A stretch of 64,000 nucleotides of DNA, taken from contig JAEQBH010004415.1 in assembly GCA_016808115.1 (NCBI GenBank), positions 1 to 64,000 on the forward strand. Reading direction: 5' to 3'. The stretch comes from Tetrastigma voinierianum (lineage: Eukaryota > Streptophyta > Magnoliopsida > Vitales > Vitaceae). The first letter of the stretch is position 1. Every line of letters starts with the position of its first letter. Below the pieces are notes generated by a model. The model was not told the origin of the DNA. It made no database searches and was given only the letters and a program-made list of their open reading frames with translations. The position numbers were made by a program, and so were the translations under genes. Below are positions 24,472 to 34,881 of this stretch, piece by piece.

Positions 24472-26494
24472 TGTGGCGCCCCTAAACTGGTCCGAATTGG
24501 CTACGAATCAACCTGCGGAATACTCGTGAATGTCGGGTGACCCGACTTTTCTCACGAAAATCGAGCAGAGTCTCCTTTGTACGGGGAGCTCTACCCAAAT
24601 ACAAAACTTGTATAAACACATATACACATCCCCAAACAATCCAATATATGCAATATATACCAGAAATATGGCCACTTGGGCCCATGCTGATGCTCGATAC
24701 TTTATGCGGAGCTATGAATCGACTATATACCCAATGGATTCCTGAAGTTAATATGTTTTACTCTCATACAACCTTATATTAAAATGAAAAGCATTCTAAT
24801 ACATGTATACATCAAAGCCACATCCCGGCTTTCTTCTGGCGCTCGACCTCTAGGGCCCGAGCGTCTCGCATGCTCCTGTACGTAAAATCAAAGGGGATCC
24901 ACGTGAGGGGGTGAGCTAAAAGCTCGTGGGAGAATCACCCAAATGGGGTACTCACCACCAAGGGTGGGTCATGATGTTCCAAATTAAACACACATTCAAA
25001 AAAATGCATGATCATACTTGAATGTCTACATGACCAACTCGGATCCAGGAGTCCTCAGAGCTCTCTCACACTCGCTAAGCCTCGTATGAATATTAGTTTT
25101 AATAATGGACAACCCTCCGATGAATATATATGATTAGGTAGCTCAGACGATTGATATATATTATTTGTTTAATGGACTACCCTCCAGATGAATAAATATC
25201 AAGCTGGTAGCTCAGACGGTTGATAAAATTATTTAGTTTGGACTACCCTCAGTCATTTAATATTTTTAGATACCCTCACAGACATTTCCTCTAGACTCAT
25301 GTCATGCACTAACTCCTAAAGTCTAGGATGTTCAGTGCATATGGAATGCGTATTAGCGATCATGACAATTTAGTCGCGTATAAGTAATATATATAAACAT
25401 GCATATATTTACAAAGCAGGCAATTCTACAATCATATCATATAAATTAATTAATTCACATATCAAGATTAACTTGGCTATCTGATCATATATCTGAGTAA
25501 TTTAGTTTAAATCCCACTCGACCCGACATGTATTTTCCTGAAAATATATATTTTAGAACACTATTAGGAATAGTGAAACCCTTGTTTACCTTCGAAAATC
25601 CTAACGCGATTCACTTAGTGAACGAGAAATCCACGGCCATTCAGGCCCCAAAGCATATCAGCAAGCATTTAATGCACAATTTAACACCAGCTCCACAGCA
25701 AACAGCCCCTAATTATTCTTGGGCGATCACGGCGCGAAAATCCCAAATAAATTCCCATGGTCGGTCCCATGTTTTGGGGCCGTCAAAGCAACCCCTCACG
25801 GCCTCCAAACTAACGAAACATCGAAAAACCCTTAAAAATGGGAATAAAACACAAGTAGGGAAAATCCTGCATCGAGGAGTTTGAAGAAACTCCCAATCCA
25901 GATCACGCGTTGTCCCTGCCGCGTAGAGGCGGCTTCCACTTTCTTGCTCAGTCGGCCAGTGAATGGTCGAGGATGTATGATTCTAGAGGATTACTCCCAT
26001 ATTCTCTCTCTCTAACTAGAAATCGGCTACTGCACAGAAAATTACCCTCTCACGTTTTGTCTCTCATTTAACATTTGGGGAAGACAACTATTCACTATTT
26101 CGTCATTTAGTGACTTAAATGTTAAAATGACCCTTATGTCCCTCTTTTCTCGAGATTGATATTGACCTTTACCGACCGTCATCATTTTCACCATTTCTAT
26201 ACTCAGCACCACTCATGGTACATGAGTACATGTTATATGTGACTTTCGTCGCATCGAAAACCGATTTACGGCACGAAGCGATGCCTCGAAGCGTGTCGAT
26301 TAGAGTGTCTCGAGAGAAAATTCTGAAATTTTTAAGGTGCTAAGCTAGATTTCGTAAGATGATTCCAACGGTGTAATCCGTTTCATCATCTGAGATCTAG
26401 AAATTAATTCTGATTTTACTTAGTAATTACAATTTTGTAATCAAAATTACGATTTTGCCCTTATTCCAAAAATTGGAATTTCTCGGGTCTTACA
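24472..26494 (-). mobile_element. solo LTR N (alpha), reversed, in inner pol
   Basis: Starts TGTGGCGCCCCTAAACTGG and ends TCTCGGGTCTTACA. It splits a sequence that is continuous in the other two internal copies (ATCTTCGAGATACGTAG at 61793). Flanks are CGGA on the left and TGAGA on the right, consistent with a worn 5-bp duplication of CGAGA. There is no internal region. The reversed hairpin array is at about 25105-25260. Confidence 0.9.
25105..25260 (-). repeat. hairpin array of LTR N
   Basis: Two worn units in reverse orientation with GGACTACCCTCC-type spacers and GATTGATATAT or TTGATAAAAT arms. The opposite arms are partly lost. Confidence 0.55.
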
Positions 26495-26876
26495 TGAGAT
26501 ACGTAGTTTCTTGGGATTGGCTGGGTATTGCAGGAGATTCGAGGATGGATTGAAGTTGTCCATTCGGGATAGGATCGTAGAACTTCACCTACGGGACATG
26601 GACTCCATGGTTGGGGCGGCCACGACCATAGGGGGTAAGGATACTTGGAACACTCGGGATCTGGGAGTGTTGGTAGCGGAGGGAGGATCAGCTTTCTCTG
26701 GTTCGGGAAGGACGGAAGGCTTCTGCTTGGCGTGGTTCCCGGGGCCCCAGGACCGGGATTGGGCGCAGTGGCGGGATTGCCCGAGACGGGGATCCCGAGA
26801 CTTTGGGACAATCAGTCCAGTTAGCCGTGGGACGGGAGAGTATCTGGTTCTTCATCATAGTAAATTCGGGAACTAG
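26495..26876 (+). pseudogene. chimeric RT-end/gag-C-terminus frame (inner)
   Basis: One open frame (from 26511) reads through the pol motif Phe-Leu-Gly-Leu-Ala-Gly-Tyr (its first residues upstream) straight into gag: GLAGYCRRFEDGLKLSIRD, then an Asp-Ser-Met-Val-Gly-Ala-Ala-Thr-Thr-Ile segment. The first part is the linker after the RT thumb; the second is the gag region between capsid and zinc knuckle in plant chromoviruses. The shared Arg-Arg-Phe-Glu marks the join. A worn knuckle follows near 26770-26790 (Arg-Asp-Cys-Pro). The same join is present at 32805 and 61805. Confidence 0.8.
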
Positions 26877-27520
26877 TTTCAGTTTAGGGGTGCGCTATAC
26901 AAGCACTCCCATCAGCACATATAGGCCAGAGAGGCCAGAGTGTGGGTCGAAGTCAGGGACAGATCAGAATTACGCAGCGGAAGCGTGGTGGACCTTAGGG
27001 TGGTAGACCTATGGGTTGTTGATGTCAGGCTTGACATGGATGAGACGACAGCCATCGGGTTGTCAGTAATTGAGACCTAGGCCGGGTTGTCATACTCGAC
27101 ACGGCATTGGAATTGGGCTTAGAGGTTAAGGCCTTTAGAGAAGCCAGGTATAGATGTTCTTCCCTAGGATGTAGGGTGAGAGTTGACCCGATAGGTCAGG
27201 ATTATGAGTGAGAGATCTCTCAGATTCTGCTCATGGTGGACCCAGGATTGGGTGTCACTGTATGGCATAATTGCGTTCGTGTGCACAGTATCATCGTCGA
27301 GTCGGGTGTGGGTGCACGGTACGACCATTCACCACTCTTGGTGAGTGTGGGTTGAGTTGTCTTGGGACTACGTCGAAGACTCGTAGTTGGAAGCAGGAAA
27401 TGTAAGAGGCTCGGGGAGTGTAGCCCAGGAAGTTATGTGCGGATGATGAAAGCGGGGACATGGTTATCGCAGACTTAGAGTTGGTATTAGAAGATCGGGA
27501 GGGGTTGACTCGGGTTTGGA
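26877..27520 (+). pseudogene. conserved but unassigned internal segment (inner)
   Basis: Shared with 33175-33780 (outer) and 62350-62958 (third element), including GACCTTAGGGTGGTAGAC, CTTAGAGGTTAAGGCC and GATGTTCTTCCC. Not recognised as RNase H or as the integrase zinc domain, although this is where they should be. No open frame is common to the copies. Confidence 0.5.
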
Positions 27521-28450
27521 TGATACCAGCGGAAATTTCATTGGATGTTGTTGGTGGCAAGGGGCTCGGTAAATGGATGATATGCATGGCATGGATTGAG
27601 TTGACGATCCATTCTTATCAGTGATTGTGACCTTGGAGAGGGATTAGCGGTTACACACAACTGAGGGTTGTGGGGTTACGTGTATGGATTACATACGGGT
27701 GTTAGAGGGCATGTTGCGAACATGTGTCCTGGATCATAAGGGTAGAGGATTAGTACCCTTGGTAAGATTCGCCTGTGATAATAGTTATCGGCGGTATGCG
27801 AATGGAACCATGGGGCATTGTATGGGAGTACGTGTAAGGTCAGATTAGGATGGACCGAGGTGGGAGAGAGATCCATCACGAGTCAGGATCTGATTGGAGA
27901 CACCTAGGAGAAGGTGAGCTTGATACGATAGCGTCTTCTCCACGACTTAGGGCTGCTGAGAGAAAGGAAGGAGGCTATATAGATGTACGACGTCGACCCT
28001 TAGAGTTCGAGGTTGGTGATCACGTCTTCTTGAAGGTGATACCTAAGAGGGGAGTGGTCAGGTTCGGCAAGCGCGGGAAGTTATCGCCGAGGTTTATTTG
28101 GACCTCTCGAGATACTCAAGAGGATGGAGCCTTGTGCGTGCGGGTTGGCGTTACCGCCCAGCCAGGGTGTCCACGAGGTGTTTCACGTCTCCATGCTCCT
28201 GATATATATACTCCAGATCCAGCTCATGTGGTGGATTGGGGACAGATTGAGGTTGACACTGATGGGACCTTTGAGAAGGGACCAGGGTGCATTGTTTGTA
28301 GCCGTGATCAGGTTTTGCGACTTAAGGCGAGTGAGGTGTGAGTGCTATGGCGGCCTTTGTGGGTGGAGTCAGCGTGGGAGGCGGAGGACACGATGCGTAC
28401 ACTATCCCTTCTTGTTTGGGGATGAAGTGCGTGGTTTAGTCGTTTAAGAT
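27521..28450 (+). pseudogene. integrase core to chromodomain relic (inner)
   Basis: An Glu-Ile-Ser-Leu-Asp-Val-Val-Gly segment near 27533 resembles the strand with the first catalytic Asp. Near 27700 is a Leu-Glu-Gly-Met-Leu-Arg-Thr-Cys-Val-Leu-Asp segment of the late core. The open frame 27850-28341 (163 aa) carries the C-terminal domain: residues 46-62 Val-Arg-Arg-Arg-Pro-Leu-Glu-Phe-Glu-Val-Gly-Asp-His-Val-Phe and residues 66-80 ending Lys-Leu-Ser-Pro. After a frame change, 28285-28420 gives a group II chromodomain-like end (Tyr-Pro-Phe-Leu-Phe). This places the family in the chromoviruses, most like Tekay/Del. Confidence 0.8.
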
Positions 28451-28541
28451 TTAAATGACTAGTTTGCATGCAATCACCGATTCTGCGTTGCATATGCATG
28501 AGTGTAGAGATTGTTTTGAATTTCGGGACGAAATTCCTTTT

Positions 28542-28555
28542 AAGGAAAGGGAGAA
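28542..28555 (+). promoter_or_regulatory. polypurine tract of the inner element
   Basis: AAGGAAAGGGAGAA lies immediately before TGTAAGACCC of LTR E, in the GAAATTCCTTTTAAGG context typical of plant Tekay-type elements. It would prime plus-strand DNA synthesis. Confidence 0.9.
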
Positions 28556-30544
28556 TGTAAGACCCAGAAATTCGATTTGCGGAATAAGGGGCAAAATCGT
28601 AATTTTGATTACAAAGAATTTTAGATTACGGTTAAAAATCCGTAATTAATTCCCTAGATCTCGGATGACAAAACAGATTGCACCGTTGGAATCGTCCCGC
28701 GAAATCTAGTTAGCACGTAAAATTTCGTAATTTCTTTGAGGCCGGTCCAGTTCGACACGTTTTGAGCATCGCGTTTTGGGTCATAAGTAAATCGATTTTC
28801 GATCTGACGAAAGGCACATATAGCATGTACTCTCATGTGCCATAAGTGGTATGAGTAGAGAAATGATGGACGGCAGTAATCTGAGAATATAAAATGGGAA
28901 ATGGAGAGGGACATGTAATGGGCGTTTTGGAATTTGATTTAAATCGTAAAATGCCAAAATAGCCAATAGTGTATCTTCTCCTTAAATGAACCAAAGCAAA
29001 AACATTAAGGGAGCAATTTTAAGATCCAGTAGCTGCAATTGTTTAGAGCTTCTAGAGAGGGTGCTTCTCTAGAAATACGGTGATGGGCCAGTTAAGTTCG
29101 ATGGAGCGAGGAAAAGCGTTCACGCGGGCGAGCTGCGAAACTGGACCAGGGTTTGAGGTACGACAACTCAAGAGGGTGATTTCTCCTAAACGAGTTTTAT
29201 TCCCATTTTAAGGGGTTTTCCACATGTTTCTGTTGGTTTGGGGCCATTAGGGATACAGTCGGTCGAACATTGGGACCGAATTAGGTAAAATTTGAAACCA
29301 AATGGAGCAGCCGTGGCTGCTCCATGACAATGGTGTAAAAGAAGGGTTTGTTTGGGTGTAAATCATGCTTTGATTGAATCCCAGGCAGGAATGGCGAGTG
29401 AATTTCGAGGTTCACTAAGTGAAGCAGTTGATTTATCGATCTTTAAGAATAGTAATCGAGGTTTCACTATTCCCAAAACAATATTCAAGAATATATTTTA
29501 TTAAATTATGTGTTTGGTTAAGTAATTCGAATTGAATTGCTTGTGTTTGAACTATTAGCCCAGTGAGCTAATTTTGGTGTTTGAAATCTTATTTCATAAC
29601 ATATTGTATGATATATTTTATATAAATATATTTCATGTATATATTTGCATGTGGATTAGACTGTATTGGAACTGGCATACATGCATTCCATATGCACTGG
29701 GACATCCTAGGATTTTAGGAGTGAGTGCATGAGACAAGTCTAAAGAAAAAGGTTCGGAGGGTTGTCTAATAATGTAAAACGATCGGAGGGTAGTCAGCCC
29801 AAATAATATATCAAAAGTCGGACGGCTTGGAGTTGATATATATTCATCGGAGGGTAGTCCACAAACAAATAATATATATCAATCATTCAGACATTGGTGA
29901 TATATATATTTATCAGGTTGTCCACTAATAATATAATGAATTCTCATGAGGCTTGAGGCGAGTGAGGAAGTCGATGTGAGGACTCGGGATACAGGTTAGT
30001 CGTATAGACATTCAAGTAGGATCATGTTTGGCAGATAGATTTATTTTGGAACATTCACCTTGCACTTAGGTGGTGAGTGGCACTTAGGGCGGGTTTGCCC
30101 TGCGAGCTTTTAGCTCACCCAGTCGTGGGACCCCTTTATTTCTGGTACGGGGCGTGCGAGGGACGGCTCGATCTAGAGTGAGATTAGAAGAAAAGCCGGA
30201 TTAATGGCTTGGCTTGACAATCCTCACATCTCATTAAATTTTTTTCCTAATTTTAATATATGTTGTATAAGGTAAATTATTGCTCTTTTAAAGCTTGTGG
30301 ATATAGTTGTTGTAGTATGATGAGTATTGTTTATGGGCTGAGTGGCGTAACATTCATATTGTGAATATATTGAATTTATTGGAGACGGTGTCAGAGTTTA
30401 TACGGAGTTATGTATTTGGGTAAGCTCCATACAAAGGGAACTCTGCCCGATTTTCTAAAGTGGCGTCAGGTAACCCGAGCTCGCTATATTCCGTAGCGGA
30501 GTTGATGGGTAATTCAGCGGACCCGGGATTGGGATTATCCCACA
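28556..30544 (+). mobile_element. LTR E, 3' LTR of the inner element
   Basis: Starts TGTAAGACCCAGAAATTCG just after the polypurine tract. It shares the AATAGCCAATAGTGTATC block with D only. The end is worn (GGACCCGGGATTGGG then ATCCCACA). No primer site follows; instead the GC-rich leader island of the outer element resumes. This is what nested insertion predicts and is hard to explain if E were a 5' LTR. Confidence 0.8.
29790..29940 (+). repeat. hairpin array of LTR E
   Basis: Two units with ATATATCAAAAGTCGG and AGTTGATATATATTC arms, followed by GGAGGGTAGTCCACAAAC, and a worn second unit. Confidence 0.6.
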
Positions 30545-31303
30545 GCGCGGCGTGCGCGGGCGTGGAAGCCTTGCGGCGAGCCGCAACGGCGTGCACAGCG
30601 GGCGAAGCGCGAAGCGCGGCCCCAGGCGTGGCGGCGGCGTGGCGCCGCGGTAGCCAGGCTGCAGGAGCGCGGGGCGTGCGGCTGGGCGTGGCTGGGCGCT
30701 CGGGTAGCCTTAGAGTGCTCAGGAGTACTTTTCGGCCCGTTGTCCGTTTGACTGGTTTTCTGATCACCAAATAAACGCATTCATTGTAAAATAAAATTGC
30801 GAAAAAAAAATTTTATTTATTAAGTCAAACAAATCAAATAAATTTGATAAAATTTTTCGAAAAATAAAATTTTCAAAAATAAAATTTTGAAAATAAAATT
30901 TTGTTGAAACAATATTTTAAGCAGCGAAATGATTGCGTATACACTGAGTTATGTGTATGATTAGTGTCTCGGGGCTGTGGTTATGCCTTAGAATCTTGTG
31001 ATTTAACTACATTGAAATGGTGATTCACCAGCGATAGTTGCGTACGGGAAATTATATGCATAGTGTATCATTATGGGAAAAGGGTGAATCTTAAGGTTAG
31101 GGATTGACCTTAGGGATTTGGAGTCTTGAAATAAACAAGAAGAAGTTAAGAACCTTATTGAATAAAGCGAACTAAGTGGTTGGAATTTAGCGCAGCTTAG
31201 GAAGTAGGCAGATGGGTTCATGGTTGTCGAGGTATTGGCATGTGCATTGCTAGTTAGGCGGAAATGAAAGTTAGATGACTCTTGTTGCCATGTTTGTGTG
31301 TAA
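30545..31303 (+). mobile_element. leader of the outer element, second part
   Basis: GC-rich island (30545-30740), then the AT-rich AAAATTTTGAAAATAAAAT stretch and the GTATACACTGAGTTATGTGT segment at 30936, ending at the gag ATG. Continues the leader broken at 18854. The GC island carries opposing open frames (30408-30770 and 30460-30774) that are compositional. Confidence 0.7.
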
Positions 31304-31880
31304 ATGGCTAGTAGAGCGGGACGTGAGAGCACGTCCACGGGGCCTTCAGTCGAACTTTGTCGGTGTTTGATCGTGAGACTTTTCTTAGAAATTTGTAGGT
31401 ATTACGAATCTTTATATGCAATTTAGTATAGCATGTAGACAGGAAGATCCTAGTAACCCCCCAAAGGTTTAGGGCGTATCATCCTCAGAGCATTCACAAG
31501 GGAAAGATTCGTGGTGGACGACCATTGGTTCCATACGAGATTGAAAGGTGTTAGAGGCTATGGGGTTACCTCGACCACAATCCCGGGTTAGGCCAAATTT
31601 GTGTTCTAAATTTAGAGAATGAAGTATTTGAATAAATTGGAAAGGAACCCAAGGACCTCTAGAGACCATGGGGGCCTTTGTACGTGAGTTCTCCTAGGGA
31701 TTAAGGCGATAAAGGGATGATATATCGAGGTTCTGGCTGGAGATCTCGGGGACTCTACTCGGACGAGGATCATGGACATGTCGAGTTTGATGTCGTCCTT
31801 GGGGATGGATTAGGCGGCCGGTTCTGGGGTTGTTATCGATTGTGAGTGCGGGGAGAGTTACCGCCTTCACGCGGGACGGT
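31304..31880 (+). pseudogene. gag-pol: gag start, capsid and protease C-half relic (outer)
   Basis: ATGGCTAGTAGAGCGGGACG at 31304 matches the gag start at 60301 (Met-Ala-Ser-Arg, then Arg/Gly-rich). Capsid remnants are at about 31490-31650. The protease second half is at 31760-31870 (Gly-His-Val-Glu-Phe-Asp-Val-Val-Leu-Gly-Asp-like, then Val-Ile-Asp-Cys). Gag C-terminus and protease active site are missing between them, as in the other copies. Several frameshifts. Confidence 0.7.
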
Positions 31881-32189
31881 AGTAAGTGTGGTATTTCAAG
31901 GGACAAGCATGACATTTGCCCCCGGACGGTATCACGAGTCCAGTGTCGAGGAGACCGATTAGCGAGAATTTGTGGCGAGCCTACACAGAGGACGGTGAGA
32001 CCGGACTTAGATACACCTCAGTGGTTTGCGTCTGCTTGAATATTTTTCCCGGATGAGCTACGGACTACCTCCACATAGGGATGTAGACTTGGTATCGTTA
32101 CACCTGGTACTTTAACCATCTCTATGATTCCGCGAGGATGGCGCAGGTTGAGTTGTAGGAACTTCAGGAGTCCCGGCTACGAGGATCAC

Positions 32190-32800
32190 ATTAGACGAGG
32201 GTTTATTAAATGAGCACTTCACCATGGCGGGCGCCGGTTGCATTGCGAAAAAAGGAAGGACAGAACCGCCCGGCCCGGTGCGGTGACATAGGCAATTGAA
32301 CGGGGTTACGATCAGAGGCCGGTTACCCATTCACAGGGATTGATGATTTGTTTGATCGAGTTAAGAGGGCGCGAGTCTACCTAGATGAACCTTCATGGCG
32401 GTTACCATCGGTGAGGATTAGGGAATCTGTGAATATCCCTAAAGGCGGTGTTTAGGGCGCGATGGGCACTTTGAGTTCTGGTGATGCCGCTGGATTGGCG
32501 AATGCGCGGCCCGTTCATGGATCATCATGGATGTTTGACCTTGCCTTAGATCGATTATCGTAGTAACCGTGGATGACATCTTGATACTCCCGGTCAGTGG
32601 GACCATGAGTATCACTTGAGGATTATTTTACGGTTGTCAAGAGACCATCGGTTATGCAGCTAAGTTCGATGAGGTGCGAGTTTTAGCTTGCGGGGTGGAT
32701 TACGCTGGGGACACGTGGTGTCGATCGGAAGTGTCGGTCGACTGAAGGTTGAGCGGTGATGGAGTTGGGAGGAGATCGAATGTCAATCTTCGGATCGTGG
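32190..32800 (+). pseudogene. reverse transcriptase relic (outer)
   Basis: Aligns with the open frame at 61288 over the whole domain, but with many single-base losses. The TGGATGACATCTTGATAC segment at 32571 preserves the Asp-Asp-Ile-Leu-Ile part of the catalytic motif in one frame. The domain runs into the same RT/gag junction as the other copies. Confidence 0.75.
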
Positions 32801-33170
32801 TTTCTTGGGATTGGTGGGTATTCTGAGAGACACGAGAATGGGCTGAAGTTGTCCATTCGGGACGGGGATCAATGAGACTTCGCCCACGGGACATGGACTT
32901 CATGGTTGGGACAGTCTTGACCATAGAGAGAGAGGTCGAGGATACTTGGAACACTCGGAATACGGGTGTTGGTAACAAGAGGGAGGATAAGCTTTCTCCT
33001 AGTTCGGGGAAGGCGAGAAAACTACGCTTCACACTAGTTAGGGACTAGAGTAGGAGGATTGAGCATAGTGTGAGTTTCCCCGAGAGACGGGGATCCCGAG
33101 ACTTTTTGGGACAATAAAGGTCAGTTAAGCGGTAGAAGCCGGAGAGTATCTGAGTTCATTCCTCCACACC
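32801..33170 (+). pseudogene. RT/gag junction and gag C-terminal block relic (outer)
   Basis: TTTCTTGGGATTGGTGGGTA (pol linker) is followed by CGAGAATGGGCTGAAGTTGT and CCATTCGGGA (gag Glu-Asn-Gly-Leu-Lys-Leu-Ser-Ile-Arg). The acidic/Ser linker and the worn zinc-knuckle region (CCGAGAGACGGGGATCCCGA) follow in the same order as in copies at 26495 and 61790. Confidence 0.75.
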
Positions 33171-33780
33171 TAGTAAGGGTTAGAGGAACTAGTTTCGGTT
33201 CGGGGTGCTAGCGAGCACCCAGCAACACGAGATAGGCCGGAGGACGGAGTGTGGAGTCGAGTCGGGGACATATCGGGGTTGCGCGACGGGCGTAGTGGAC
33301 CTTAGGGTGGTAGACGTATTGGTTGTTGATGTCGAGCTTGATGGATGAGTTGGCTTGACCATCGGGTTGTCGATGGGAGGTGAGTTCCCTGGGCCGGGTT
33401 GTCATGCAGAAAGACGTGGATTTGGGCTTAGAGGTTAAGGCCCAGCTAGAGAAGCCCAGGGAATAGATGTTCTTCCCTAGGATGTAGGGTGAGAGTTGAC
33501 TGATAGGTCGGGATAATAGTAGAGAGATCTCTCGGGTCTTGCTCATGGCGGACACTGGGAGTGGGTGTCACACTGTGAGCATTGTGCGTTTATTAGTGCA
33601 CGATAACATCGTCGATCAGAGTTAATGGGTGCAGCTGTACGATCATTCACACCACTCTTGGTGAGTATGGGTTGAATTTGTTTTTAGGACTCGTCCGATG
33701 AAAACTCATAGTTGAATCGGGAAATGTAAGGGGCTCGAAGTGTAATAGAAGGAGGTTATGTCGAGATGAAAACACGGACC
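33171..33780 (+). pseudogene. conserved but unassigned internal segment (outer)
   Basis: Equivalent of 26877-27520 and 62350-62958, with GACCTTAGGGTGGTAGACGT and TTAGAGGTTAAGGCCC. No domain recognised. Confidence 0.5.
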
Positions 33781-34790
33781 AGGTTATCCACGTGGCCCGA
33801 GAGTTAGTGATAGAATTCGAGGTGACTTCGAGGTTTGGATACCGTTGGAAATTGCATTGGGTGTTGTTGAGGCGAGGGCTCATTAAATGGATGATATGCA
33901 TGGCATGGATTGAGTTGACAGTCCATTGGATTGTCATTGATTGTGACCTTGGAGAGGTTAGCGGTTACACACCAGTAAGGGGTTGTGTAGGGGTTCGTGT
34001 GTATGGATTACATCACCGGGTGTTAGGGCATGTTGCGAACATGTGTCACGGATCGTGGGGTAGAGGATTAATTACCCTTGAGTGGAATGCCTCTGACAAT
34101 AGTTATCGGCGGGTATACGAGATGGCACCATATGAGGCGTGTATGGGGAGCCATGGAATCACTTAGTTAGGATGGACCAAGGTGGAAGTCCATCACGGGT
34201 CGGATTTGATTAGAGACACCTCGTGAAGGTGAGTTTGATATGATAGAGCGTCTTCTCACATTTCGGGGCTGCTTGAGAAGAGTATATAGATGCTCAAGGC
34301 GTCGACCACTTAGAGTTCGAGGTTAGTGATCACGTCTTCCTCGAAGGTGATTCCTAAGAGAGGAGTGGATGGGTTCGTGAGCGCGGGAAGAGTTTATCGT
34401 AATCATTGGACGCTTTTGAGGATACTCGAGAGGTAGGCACCTTTTCTTTCTGGAGTTAGCGTTCTGCGCCCGGCGTAATATAGGGTGTCCACGAGGTATT
34501 TCACGTCTCCATGCTCCGAGAGTATACTCCAGATCCAGCTCATGAGGTGGGTTGGGGATAGATTGAGGTTGACACTGATGGGACCTTTGAGGAGGGACCA
34601 GGGTGCATTGTTTGTAGCCGTGATCAGGTTTTGCGACGTAAGACCGTGAGGCTAGTGAGAGTGCTATGGCGGCACTGTGGAGTGGAGGAGTCAACGTGGG
34701 AGCGCGAGGACACGATGCGGGTTACCTATCCCTTCTTGTTTAGGGATGAAGGTACGTGGTTTAGTCATTTAAGATTTAAATGACTAGTTT
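33781..34790 (+). pseudogene. integrase core to chromodomain relic (outer)
   Basis: Aligns with 27521-28450. The first catalytic Asp position reads as Gly here (GGAAATTGCATTGGGTGTTG near 33842). The C-terminal domain segment GTTCGAGGTTAGTGATCACG is at 34315, and the chromodomain-like part is at about 34570-34740, ending in Tyr-Pro-Phe-Leu-Phe. Interrupted by several frame changes. Confidence 0.75.
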
Positions 34791-34870
34791 ACATGCATGG
34801 TAGAGTGCATGTTGCATATGCATGTGTTGATAATGGCTAGTTTCGAGATTTCGGGTGTGAGAATTCCTTT

Positions 34871-34881
34871 AAGAGGGAGAA
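34871..34881 (+). promoter_or_regulatory. polypurine tract of the outer element
   Basis: AAGAGGGAGAA directly before TGTAGGGCAGAAATT of LTR F; a shortened version of the inner element's tract. Confidence 0.85.
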
